Shown piece by piece: positions 43,016-51,478 of a stretch of 64,000 nucleotides of DNA (position 1 is its first letter; each line of letters starts with the position of its first letter). The notes under the pieces are model-generated. The model was not told the DNA's origin. It saw nothing but the letters and a program-made list of their open reading frames with translations, and searched no databases. The position numbers were made by a program, and so were the translations under genes. Source of the stretch: Firm-13 sp037143795. GTDB taxonomy: Bacteria; Bacillota; Clostridia; Saccharofermentanales; Saccharofermentanaceae. Where the stretch lies: the NCBI GenBank assembly GCA_037143795.1, contig JBAWXZ010000005.1, positions 1-64,000 on the forward strand, given 5' to 3'.

Positions 43016-44995
43016 TTGCTTGACTCGTTGGGAAATATCGTTGCATCGACTGCAACTGATATAAGCGGAAGTTACCTTTTCACCAATCTGGTTCCCGGCC
43101 AGTACCGGATACGGTTTACAGCGCCGACTGATTATGCCTTTACGGTTATGAATGCACTTTCCTCAAGTGATGTGAACGACAGTGATCCGGCATATGCAAC
43201 AGGCCTTGCACCTTTAATGACAGTCATATCCGGTGAATCGAATATCTCGGTAGATGCCGGACTGACAAAAGCAGGCATTGAAATATCCAAAAAATTGATT
43301 ACCTCCGCGTATGATCCGAGTCTTCCGTTATTGGATGATGCGTCGGCTATGCAAGGTAATGATGTGACCTATATTTTCCAGGTGATCAATACGGGAACTG
43401 CCTATTTGAAAAACATTACGATTACAGATACAAGTCTTGGAATCAGCCGTACGGATATGACACTTATCAGCGGGACCGAGCCGTTGGCTCCAGGGGCTTC
43501 CCTTAACTTCTACTACACAACCAAAATCAATGGTGACCTATTGAATACAGCGGCGACGACGGGTGTTCCCTGTGCGCCGGATGGTACTGTATTGTTGGAA
43601 ATAATCCATCCGACTGATCAGGACAGTGCACAGGTAAGAGCACTCGCTTCGGTCGGTGACAGAGTCTGGAACGACCTGAATGCAAATGGTCTGCAGGATT
43701 CGGGTGAGCCAGGAATTGCAGGCGTTAAGGTCACTTTGACACAGGAAGACAGTTCAACACTCGCTGTATTCACTGATACAGACGGCAAATATGTATTTTC
43801 GAATCTGGTTCCGGGAACCTATACCGTCACTATTGACGGGGCAACACTTACGGCAAATGTCCGCCAGAGCTTTGAGCAGGACGGCACGAATAACGGAGCT
43901 GTATCCGTTGTATTACATGATGGTTCCGTAGTAACAAATATAGACTTCGGTTACTACATTCCTGCCTCGATTGGGGACCGCATATGGGACGATACCAATG
44001 GCGATGGCATACAGGATCCCGGTGAACCCGGTATGTCCAATGTTAAAGTCACACTGACACTGACTGACGGTACGACACTTGTGAAGTTAACGGACGCAAA
44101 CGGCAATTACCTTTTTACTGACCTTGTTCCGGGCAGCTATACAATATGCGTTGATTCAACAACTCTTCCGGTAAACGCACATCCAAGCTATGAAGTGGAT
44201 GGATCTATGAATGGTTCCGTAGCTATAACCTTGATTTCTAATGATCAGATTACAAATGTTGACTTCGGTTACTATGTCGGAGCATCTGTTGGAGACTATG
44301 TATGGATTGATACAAACCGGGATGGTATTCAGCAGGATACGGAATCCGGTATGGCAGATGTCACAGTACGGTTGTACAGCAGCAGCGGCAGCCTTCTTGG
44401 AGAGACAAAGACCGATTTAACCGGGAAATACATATTCAGCGATTTGAAACCCGGTGCATATTATGTAACTTTTATTAGTCCTTCCAATTATATATTTAGT
44501 CCGGTAAACAGAGGATTGAATACAGATATGGACAGTAATCCCGACGCTGCAGGACGGACAGACGGTTTTACGCTAGTTTCAGGAAGCGGAAACAAGACTG
44601 TTGATGCCGGACTGCTCCGTGTTACCGCTGTCTCTGGTGTATTCATTGATAAGGACGGAAAGCCGGTTCCCGGTGCGGCAGTTGTTATTACGGATGCAGC
44701 AGGTACAACGATTGGAACAACAACGACAGACGTCAACGGAGCATTCATTATTCGTGAAATAGCACCTGATCAGGTAATCACAATAACAGCAACAAAGGCT
44801 GGATTTACGACAATGGTTCTTTCTGTATCGCTGGCGGATACGGATGCTGCAATCGGAAATCAAATTTTGGTAAAAAGCATCGTAAAGACGGGCGAGACAA
44901 ATACAGGAGTATCACTTGGTGCAGGAATGCTTCTTCTGTCAGGGATGGCTGCATTAATTGTTTTAAGAAAGAAAAGAAAAACAAAGAGCGAATAA
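43016..44995 (+). CDS. giant SdrD B-type repeat surface protein, C-terminal part
   Basis: 659 codons in the frame that continues the upstream protein after the one-base frameshift; the TTG at 43016 has no ribosome binding site, so it is not a separate gene. It contains the rest of a B repeat, a DUF11-like domain (about 43280-43640), three more B repeats (VGDRVWNDLNANGLQDSGE and others), a carboxypeptidase regulatory-like domain (VSGVFIDKDGKPVPGAAV) and a C-terminal anchor: VKTGET, a hydrophobic helix, and RKKRKTKSE. The anchor has the layout of a sortase signal but with VKTGE rather than LPxTG. Confidence 0.88.
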   Translation: MLDSLGNIVASTATDISGSYLFTNLVPGQYRIRFTAPTDYAFTVMNALSSSDVNDSDPAYATGLAPLMTVISGESNISVDAGLTKAGIEISKKLITSAYDPSLPLLDDASAMQGNDVTYIFQVINTGTAYLKNITITDTSLGISRTDMTLISGTEPLAPGASLNFYYTTKINGDLLNTAATTGVPCAPDGTVLLEIIHPTDQDSAQVRALASVGDRVWNDLNANGLQDSGEPGIAGVKVTLTQEDSSTLAVFTDTDGKYVFSNLVPGTYTVTIDGATLTANVRQSFEQDGTNNGAVSVVLHDGSVVTNIDFGYYIPASIGDRIWDDTNGDGIQDPGEPGMSNVKVTLTLTDGTTLVKLTDANGNYLFTDLVPGSYTICVDSTTLPVNAHPSYEVDGSMNGSVAITLISNDQITNVDFGYYVGASVGDYVWIDTNRDGIQQDTESGMADVTVRLYSSSGSLLGETKTDLTGKYIFSDLKPGAYYVTFISPSNYIFSPVNRGLNTDMDSNPDAAGRTDGFTLVSGSGNKTVDAGLLRVTAVSGVFIDKDGKPVPGAAVVITDAAGTTIGTTTTDVNGAFIIREIAPDQVITITATKAGFTTMVLSVSLADTDAAIGNQILVKSIVKTGETNTGVSLGAGMLLLSGMAALIVLRKKRKTKSE

Positions 44996-45038
44996 TTCAG
45001 CTGAAATTCATGGGAATTAACTAGGTTAAGATTATAAA

Positions 45039-45152
45039 AATGCGGAAGAATCCGGAAATGATATAAGCAGAATTGCAATCGGAGGTGACAGTGCAGGCGG
45101 TGTGTTTGCGGCTGCTTTCAGCCAGATGACTATGACAGACCCGCCTGCATAA
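45039..45152 (+). pseudogene. esterase fragment with GDSAGG
   Basis: The frame reads NAEESGNDISRIAIGGDSAG, then GVFAAAFSQM, before a stop. This matches the nucleophile elbow of the intact alpha/beta hydrolase 2 kb downstream (KNAEDLGIDRSRIAVGGDSA). Nothing else of the gene remains, so it is a relic of a former paralogue or of a recombination event. Confidence 0.75.
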
Positions 45153-45238
45153 TCGCCATGAAGTATACTTATAAGAGAATATAAAAAATGGAAATATATT
45201 ATTAGCACAACACGGCACATAACAGGGGGGATTCATCT

Positions 45239-45724
45239 ATGATTTTCAGGCAGGCGAAACAGGAAGAGACAGAACAGCTTTTGAGGGAAGGCTATAATGT
45301 CTGGAGTAAAAACAGGTCTTTTGAGCAGTACTATACTGATAACTGCAAAGAAGATGCCTATGGTACGCGATATGTCATAGAAGATAACGGGGAAATAGTT
45401 AGTTCATTGATTTTGCTGACCTTGAGAAGTATTTGCGGCAAATTGGTTTATGGTATCGGATCCGTGTTAACGCCGCCCATTTATAAATATAAAGGCTATG
45501 CGACGGAGCTGCTGGAAAATTGTATTCAGCAACTGGATGTTGATGTTTCCCTGGTCTTTTTGTATTCAGAGATTGATCCTGCTTTCTATGAAAGATTCAA
45601 TTTCAGAATACTTCCGCCATATTTACAAAAAGATGCAGACAGCGTTTGCATGGTACTCTGTGATGATGACAGTTGGCAGGTGCTGATAAACAGCGGTATC
45701 GAGCTGATTCCCGATCATTTTTAA
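45239..45724 (+). CDS. GNAT family N-acetyltransferase
   Basis: A 161-residue acetyltransferase with the GNAT layout: IFRQAKQEETEQL at the start, strand VIEDNGEIVSSLILL, and the acetyl-CoA loop YKYKGYATELLENCIQQL, followed by FYERFNFRILPPY. The family sequence suggests an Eis-like or small-molecule acetyltransferase rather than RimI. The ATG at 45239 has a GGGGGGA site. Substrate unknown. Confidence 0.85.
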   Translation: MIFRQAKQEETEQLLREGYNVWSKNRSFEQYYTDNCKEDAYGTRYVIEDNGEIVSSLILLTLRSICGKLVYGIGSVLTPPIYKYKGYATELLENCIQQLDVDVSLVFLYSEIDPAFYERFNFRILPPYLQKDADSVCMVLCDDDSWQVLINSGIELIPDHF

Positions 45725-45748
45725 TTGTTGGATATTTTGGTTGACCGC

Positions 45749-46885
45749 CTATTCCACAGCCGGTATTACATAATCCGTTATTATCCTGAGCGTATCAGAA
45801 CCATCTTTTGATGACACATCACTGTTTGCAGTAACCACCGCTACCATATCCAGATCAGGAATTACCATGATATATTGCCCGCCCATACCGGAAGCACGAT
45901 ATGTAAAATATTCCCTGTCTTTTGCTGTATCCCGGACTGTCTGCAGCCAGAATAAATATCCGTAATCCGTTGCCGCATTTGCGGCTATTTGTTTTTGTGT
46001 GGATTCCTTAATCCATTCCTCGGGTATGACTTGAGTCCCGTCCCATAATGCGTTATGTAAATACAAAAATCCGAATTTGGCCATATCCCGGGGCATCATA
46101 TTTATGCCGAACCCGCCGATGTTAATCCCCGCGTTATCGGTTTCCCAGTAGTTTACGGATATTCCGATTTTGCTGAAAAGATTCTCGTCTGCATATTCCT
46201 TTGTACTTGTACCGGAAGCATTGGAAATGATTGCCGAGAGAAAGTGAGTCAGCCCTGTATTATAAACAAATTTCTCGCCGGGTGTATCCGTTATTGGTTT
46301 CTTAAGGACATAATCCAGCAAATCCGGACTCATAAAGTATGAGTAATAATCATTGTCAATGCTTTCCAATCCGCCTGTCATCGTAAGTACATCTTTAATC
46401 GTTATGTCCTTTTTTTTTGTGTCATTATTTTCTATAAAGTACTCCGGGAAAATTTCGGAGAGCTTCTGATCGATATTATCAATTATTCCGTCTCTTTTAG
46501 CGATGCCGGTCAAAGCCGACATTACACTTTTTGTGACCGAATACACAGGATTAGCATCATTTTCAGACATTCCCTGATAGTATTTTTCATATATCAGATA
46601 TCCATGCCGGACCACAAGCAGGCTGTAGACATTAGGATAGTTATCCTTGATTTGTTTGTCCGCTTCCGCGAGAATTTCAGGATTGACTCCCTGCTTTTCC
46701 GGAGAGGATACACTCCAGGCATTGTCAGGCCAGGCGGCTGGTGCTGCAGGATCGTTATCGACTGTTTGGGCAGCATCACTGCTGTCAGAAGGTTTACCCG
46801 TGATGCCGTTTGGGGTTTCCCTGGCGCATCCGGTTATGGATAATGCGAGAAAACCTGCCATAAAAACACTGATAAATTTCCGCAT
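45749..46885 (-). CDS. lipoprotein serine hydrolase, beta-lactamase class C fold
   Basis: A 378-residue lipoprotein (lipobox SITGC, Cys20). The penicillin-binding-like domain has SVTKS (SxxK nucleophile), the general-base tyrosine in FVYNTGLTHFL and a C-terminal SGMGGQYIMVIPDLD region (the KTG-like strand is replaced by SGMGG). Such proteins are esterases, D-aminopeptidases or 6-aminohexanoate-dimer-hydrolase-like enzymes and do not by themselves imply beta-lactam resistance. ATG with GGAGGGG. Divergent from the esterase gene. Confidence 0.88.
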   Translation of the reverse strand: MRKFISVFMAGFLALSITGCARETPNGITGKPSDSSDAAQTVDNDPAAPAAWPDNAWSVSSPEKQGVNPEILAEADKQIKDNYPNVYSLLVVRHGYLIYEKYYQGMSENDANPVYSVTKSVMSALTGIAKRDGIIDNIDQKLSEIFPEYFIENNDTKKKDITIKDVLTMTGGLESIDNDYYSYFMSPDLLDYVLKKPITDTPGEKFVYNTGLTHFLSAIISNASGTSTKEYADENLFSKIGISVNYWETDNAGINIGGFGINMMPRDMAKFGFLYLHNALWDGTQVIPEEWIKESTQKQIAANAATDYGYLFWLQTVRDTAKDREYFTYRASGMGGQYIMVIPDLDMVAVVTANSDVSSKDGSDTLRIITDYVIPAVE

Positions 46886-47006
46886 AATGATGACCGCCCC
46901 TCCGATTTCTCAAAATATCGTGCATCTGCTCAATTAATTAAATTATACTGTAAATAATTATTAAAAGAACAGATAATGTTGTGAGAAAACGATAAGGAGA
47001 GTACCC

Positions 47007-47942
47007 ATGACCAGATATAACATCCACAGTGATTTTAAAAAATATGAAAATACAAGAATTCCTTTATTTTTAATCTTATTACCTCTTATTAATTCCATTC
47101 TGGTACTTGGTTCTAATATAACAAGATCCGCTGAAGGTGTGAAAGCTGTAAAAAAAAGAATTCCCGGCTATCAGAATGGAATGATCAGGCTGACAATTTT
47201 CGAACCAAAGAATATTGAAAATAACGCTCCTTGCCTCGTTTATTTTCACGGAGGAGCTTTTGCCCTGAAAGCTGCACCCTATCATAAGAAATTAGCCTGT
47301 AAGTATGCGTTGAAGACGCCATGCAAAGTTGTTTTCGTTGATTACAGGCTGGCGCCTCGATATGCTTTTCCCGTTGGCGTTGAGGATTGCTATGCTGCGT
47401 TTGAATGGGTTTGTAAAAACGCGGAAGACCTTGGTATTGATAGAAGCAGAATTGCAGTCGGCGGTGACAGTGCAGGCGGTGCACTTGCAGCTGCCGTCAG
47501 CCTGATGGCCCGGGATAGAAAAGCTCCGGCTATCTTTTTTCAAATGCTTATCTATCCGGTTACAGATGCAAGGCAGATTACCGGATCGATTAAAAACTAT
47601 ATTGATACGCCTTTGTGGAATTCGAGGCTTAACGAAAAAATGTGGAGGCAATATCTCAAAGAGGGAATACGGATTAACAGGGAGTATGCATCCCCTATGG
47701 AGGCAGCTTCTTTGGGGAATTTACCCGAATCCTATGTGGAAGTTGCCGAGTTTGACTGTCTGCGCGACGAGGGTATAAATTTTGCGGAAGCATTGCAGGC
47801 AGAAGGGACCCCCGTTGAACTGCATAAGATTACAGGTGCCATTCATGGATTCGATATTGCAGAAAAAAGTGAAATTGTGCAGCAAATGGCAGCCGGAAGA
47901 ATACAGGCATTGAAGAGAGTTTTTTATAAAATGGAATCTTGA
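47007..47942 (+). CDS. alpha/beta hydrolase (HSL-type esterase)
   Basis: A 311-residue esterase of the hormone-sensitive-lipase family: oxyanion motif YFHGGAF, the conserved DYRLAP strand, nucleophile elbow GGDSAGG (Ser of GDSAG), Asp of the EFDCLRDEG region and His of ITGAIHGFD. It hydrolyses esters of small alcohols. One membrane-like segment lies near the N-terminus (LFLILLPLINSILVLG). The start has AAGGAGAG. Its last 19 bases overlap the convergent MscS gene. Confidence 0.92.
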   Translation: MTRYNIHSDFKKYENTRIPLFLILLPLINSILVLGSNITRSAEGVKAVKKRIPGYQNGMIRLTIFEPKNIENNAPCLVYFHGGAFALKAAPYHKKLACKYALKTPCKVVFVDYRLAPRYAFPVGVEDCYAAFEWVCKNAEDLGIDRSRIAVGGDSAGGALAAAVSLMARDRKAPAIFFQMLIYPVTDARQITGSIKNYIDTPLWNSRLNEKMWRQYLKEGIRINREYASPMEAASLGNLPESYVEVAEFDCLRDEGINFAEALQAEGTPVELHKITGAIHGFDIAEKSEIVQQMAAGRIQALKRVFYKMES

Positions 47943-49006
47943 TTTTCAGCATCAGGCAGTGCATTATGCAGGTGCAGTGTTTGTGTGGGATACGAAAATG
48001 CAATTCCCTGTCTGTCAAATTCTTCTTTTATCAGTAGATTGACGGTCTGATTTATATCCATGTATTTATCATAGTCGCTGCTTAAAATAAAATATGCTAT
48101 TTCAAAATTCAGGCAATAGGTGCCGTAAGAACTAAAATGCGTGCGGGAAAAAGTGGTATCCGGCACACCTTCAACAATGCCTTTAATTAATCCGGGGATT
48201 ACCCTTAGCTTTTCAGTGCTGGTATTATAGGGAACTCCAAGTGTAAACAATACTCTTCTTTGTTCCAGGGTCTTATAGTTGTTTATGCGTGAACTTGTCA
48301 GATCCGTATTGGAAAAAATAAGCTGTTCTCCGCCTAAGGCCCTCAGGCGTGTGGTTTTCATTCCAATATGTTCGACAGTTCCCATCTGTTCCCCTACGAT
48401 AAGAAAGTCGCCGATCTCAAATGGATGGTCAAAGACAATAGAGAAATAACAGAAAAAATCCGAGAGGATCGACTGCGCCGCAAAGGCAATCGCTATACCG
48501 CTGATCCCGAGCCCTGTGATAAGTGCTGTGATTTTTACTCCGATATTATCAAGAAATAAAACGAGTGCAATGACCCAGATCAGGACTTTTATTATTCCTG
48601 TTATCAGGTTAATCGCAAGATAATTACTCTGGGTAGTTTCTTTGTTTTTCCAATGCTTGTTTAAAGCAAACACGACAACAGAAGATGCAAATATTGATCC
48701 GATTATCAGCAGAATGAATAATACGACTGTACTGAGCAATTTTACGAATGCAGGATTTAGGAATAGGATTTTGGTGCATAAAAAAACAGCCGTGATATAA
48801 AGAATCGGCAGCAGATATTTCTTGATGCCGCGCAGCAAAAGATCATTAATGCTGTCCGGGGTTTTATGAGCCCAGACATAAATGCGTCTCAACAAGAAAA
48901 GCTCTGCCGCTTTAATAACAATTAAGCAGAGAATAACGGTCAACAAAAAAATAAGATATTCCGAAATAGTGTTGCTGAAAAACGTGTAATTTAAGAATTG
49001 CGGCAC
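47924..49006 (-). CDS. MscS family mechanosensitive channel
   Basis: A 360-residue channel. Four or so transmembrane helices are followed by the pore helix LITGLGISGIAIAFAAQSIL and the MscS beta domain (FDHPFEIGDFLIVGEQMG, VEHIGMKTTRLRALGGEQLIFSN) and a cytoplasmic cage region. It opens under membrane tension to release solutes. The frame extends to an ATG at 49120 without a ribosome binding site; the GTG at 49006 has AAAGGAGG seven bases away, so I start there. Confidence 0.92.
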   Translation of the reverse strand: MPQFLNYTFFSNTISEYLIFLLTVILCLIVIKAAELFLLRRIYVWAHKTPDSINDLLLRGIKKYLLPILYITAVFLCTKILFLNPAFVKLLSTVVLFILLIIGSIFASSVVVFALNKHWKNKETTQSNYLAINLITGIIKVLIWVIALVLFLDNIGVKITALITGLGISGIAIAFAAQSILSDFFCYFSIVFDHPFEIGDFLIVGEQMGTVEHIGMKTTRLRALGGEQLIFSNTDLTSSRINNYKTLEQRRVLFTLGVPYNTSTEKLRVIPGLIKGIVEGVPDTTFSRTHFSSYGTYCLNFEIAYFILSSDYDKYMDINQTVNLLIKEEFDRQGIAFSYPTQTLHLHNALPDAENQDSIL

Positions 49007-49227
49007 TGTGTGCCCTCCTTTTGCTGTATGAAAAAATAAAAGTTCGAGTAAATTATAACAACTAATCAGGCAAACAACAAATTTTAACACTTTGCTGTCT
49101 GTTATATCCGGCATGCGCAATCGGCATCAAGGGTAGCAAAATTTGTAATACAGTATTATTCTGACAGTATAAAGGGATTGCAAATTAATGGTGAAGATCA
49201 ATATTTGGTGTTATTAACGAGAAGGGA

Positions 49228-49830
49228 ATGGTGGCAGCCATGACATGTTTCCATAACTTCACCGCCCCGGTCTGGCAGATATTTGCCGGCAACCTGCTGC
49301 TATTAATTTGCAGCCTGTTTTACCTTGTCTGGTGGATCATAGGCTTCCGGCCGGACGCATCCGGAAAGACCGCCGGAGGATCGGCCGGTGTGATCTACAT
49401 CGCCGCCGCATTCATAACAGGAATCGCTGCGATTGTACTGCTGTCCGGCGGTATCAACACTCTTTCCAAAGATGCAAAGGGTGTGCCGGTGTGGATCATT
49501 TTGCTGGGTGGGGCCGTGTTGTTTGCCGTTATGATTCTGGTTACGACTGCTGTATACCACCGTCCGATGACATCGGAACTGATAATTGTACATATCTGGA
49601 CAGCATTGGAACTGTGCGCAGTCGTTGTTCTTTACGGCACAGGGCGTTTCGGGCCGGGTCGCACCGTGATGCTTCTGACCCTTATAGGAATGGCCTTCAT
49701 CGCCGGTATAATCTGCTATGTACTTTATTACCGTCTGGAAGGAACGGCCGGTTACCGGGACGGCATGGCTCCGCTGATTATTGATGCGTCTGTGATGGCG
49801 GTATTCCTGGGAGTGCTGGCAGTCTCGTAA
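49228..49830 (+). CDS. hypothetical six-helix membrane protein
   Basis: A 200-residue protein with about six transmembrane segments (for example FAGNLLLLICSLFYLVWWII, VIYIAAAFITGIAAIVLLSG, IIDASVMAVFLGVLAVS). I do not recognise the family. Starts are ambiguous: ATG 49228 after GAAGGGA, GTG 49231, or ATG 49240. The coding frame is long and hydrophobic throughout, which supports a real gene. Confidence 0.7.
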   Translation: MVAAMTCFHNFTAPVWQIFAGNLLLLICSLFYLVWWIIGFRPDASGKTAGGSAGVIYIAAAFITGIAAIVLLSGGINTLSKDAKGVPVWIILLGGAVLFAVMILVTTAVYHRPMTSELIIVHIWTALELCAVVVLYGTGRFGPGRTVMLLTLIGMAFIAGIICYVLYYRLEGTAGYRDGMAPLIIDASVMAVFLGVLAVS

Positions 49831-49906
49831 GCCGGTAAAATTCAAAAAGTGACGATGAATAGTAAAAATTTTTACGCATGCCCAAAACAGGCGTTCCATA
49901 TTCTGC

Positions 49907-49935
49907 TTGATTAATACCAATAATGGTATTAATAT
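49907..49935 (+). promoter_or_regulatory. promoter with perfect inverted repeat operator
   Basis: TTGATT (49907-49912) and TAATAT (49930-49935) are 17 bases apart. Overlapping both is the perfect inverted repeat TTAATACCA - ATAA - TGGTATTAA (49911-49932). This is a clear operator, most simply for the wHTH regulator that starts 30 bases downstream. Confidence 0.7.
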
Positions 49936-49964
49936 CATAAGTGGAATCAAAGGAGGTGGGAATT

Positions 49965-50486
49965 GTGAAAGACATAAATGAAGTTATGTTGAATTCTGTA
50001 CGAATGAGAATCATTCAAGAGCTTGCGGCCCATAAAAGCATGACGGCAACAGAGCTTTGTGAAAAATTCATTGACGTACCGCGAACCAGCCTGTACCGTC
50101 ATATCAATGTTTTATTGGACAACAGCATTTTAACTGTTGTATCCGAAAAAAAAATAAGAGGAAGCCTTGAAAGAACCCTTGCCTTGAATATTGGGGAAAT
50201 AGCCGGGAATAACACCCTCGAAAATGCCTCCCGGAATGCATTGAGTTTTCTGATGAACAGATATACCAGGTTTCACAGCTATTTTGATGGGCAAAATCCG
50301 GACCCCGGAAAAGATAAGATTTTCCTGAACAATACAGTGCTGATGATGGATGATAATGAGTTTGATCAATTTTTATCAGAGTTGCAGGGACTTTTCACAA
50401 AATACAATTTTGCAGATGCAGCAGGAAGAAAAACCAGGGATATATCCGTGATATCTGCACCAACAGAAAACGAACCGGAAAAATAG
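49965..50486 (+). CDS. winged helix-turn-helix transcriptional regulator
   Basis: A 173-residue regulator. Residues 5-75 form an ArsR-like winged helix (MRIIQELAAHKSMTATELCE and PRTSLYRHINVLLDNSILTVVSEKK). The C-terminal half is helical and probably dimerises or binds a ligand. The GTG at 49965 has AAAGGAGGT. It is followed 29 bases later by an alpha/beta hydrolase, and an operator overlaps its promoter, so both genes are likely repressed by the protein itself. Confidence 0.85.
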   Translation: MKDINEVMLNSVRMRIIQELAAHKSMTATELCEKFIDVPRTSLYRHINVLLDNSILTVVSEKKIRGSLERTLALNIGEIAGNNTLENASRNALSFLMNRYTRFHSYFDGQNPDPGKDKIFLNNTVLMMDDNEFDQFLSELQGLFTKYNFADAAGRKTRDISVISAPTENEPEK

Positions 50487-50515
50487 AAATTTAAACAAAA
50501 GGGGTAATAAGAAAA

Positions 50516-51448
50516 ATGACTTTTGCAACTGTCACAGGAATTATCATAGGAATCATTATTTGTCTGAATGTAATCGGGTTTGCTGTAAACAGAATATTTT
50601 TTGCACATGAACTTGACGGTATACAGCCGTATGGAAAGATGGTTGACGTAAACGGGCGAAAAATGCATGTGTTTTCCATGGGTAACGGCGGGAAAACAAT
50701 TGTCCTGCTGCCGGGCTTTGGAGTGTCCCTGCCAAGTGCGGATTTTGGCCCGCTGATGAAAGCTCTTTCCAGGGAATATACAGTTGTCTGCATTGAATAT
50801 TTCGGCATTGGTTTCAGCGGCCGGACAGATACACCGCGTACAAATGAGAACTATACGGAAGAAATCAGGACGGCATTATCTCTGGCAGGCTTTACGGCGC
50901 CTTATGTCCTGATGCCTCACTCAGCGTCCGGCATTTACAGTGAATATTATGCCGCCAAATATCCCGGGGAAGTATCTGCGATTATTATGCTGGACACCTC
51001 ATCAACCGCAATAACACAAACGGGAAATCCGCCCAAATTCCTATATGGTATGGGAAAGCTGCAGCAGGCATGCGGGTTAACACGCCTTTCATACACCCTG
51101 ATGCCGCCTGTTCAGAAAGTGGAAAACGGATATACCAAAAAGGAAATCAGGGACTATAAATTATTTGCAGGTCATGTTCTCAATGATACGATAATCGATC
51201 AGTCGCTTCGTATGCTTGACAATATTAATGAGGTGAAAGCAATGTCTTTCCCCCAGCAAATACCGGTACTCAAACTCATATCCACACAGTCGGAAAAGAG
51301 AGTAGGAGTAGAATATCAGTCAAATCACTTGAAAAGGCTGGGCGCAAATACGGAATCCAAAGTTATTGACGGTACGCATTTCTTGTATCAGACGAATGTT
51401 TCTGATATTTGTAAAGAAGCTGATGCCTTCCTTGAAAAAATCAACTGA
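50516..51448 (+). CDS. membrane-anchored alpha/beta hydrolase
   Basis: A 310-residue hydrolase. An N-terminal helix (VTGIIIGIIICLNVIGFAV) anchors it. The core has KTIVLLPGFGVSLPSADFGP, the nucleophile elbow MPHSASGIYSEYYA (HSASG in place of GHSxG) and the final His of KVIDGTHFLYQ. Related proteins include epoxide hydrolase and lactonase types; substrate unknown. ATG with AAGGGG. Operon with the wHTH gene, which could respond to its substrate. Confidence 0.85.
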   Translation: MTFATVTGIIIGIIICLNVIGFAVNRIFFAHELDGIQPYGKMVDVNGRKMHVFSMGNGGKTIVLLPGFGVSLPSADFGPLMKALSREYTVVCIEYFGIGFSGRTDTPRTNENYTEEIRTALSLAGFTAPYVLMPHSASGIYSEYYAAKYPGEVSAIIMLDTSSTAITQTGNPPKFLYGMGKLQQACGLTRLSYTLMPPVQKVENGYTKKEIRDYKLFAGHVLNDTIIDQSLRMLDNINEVKAMSFPQQIPVLKLISTQSEKRVGVEYQSNHLKRLGANTESKVIDGTHFLYQTNVSDICKEADAFLEKIN

Positions 51449-51478
51449 TCATATTTGTATTTCGCGAGGTAAAAACGA

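Noticed and set aside
45749..46885. Beta-lactam resistance enzyme
   Set aside because: The class C fold is clear, but the KTG motif is replaced and relatives are esterases or peptidases, so a beta-lactamase call is not supported.
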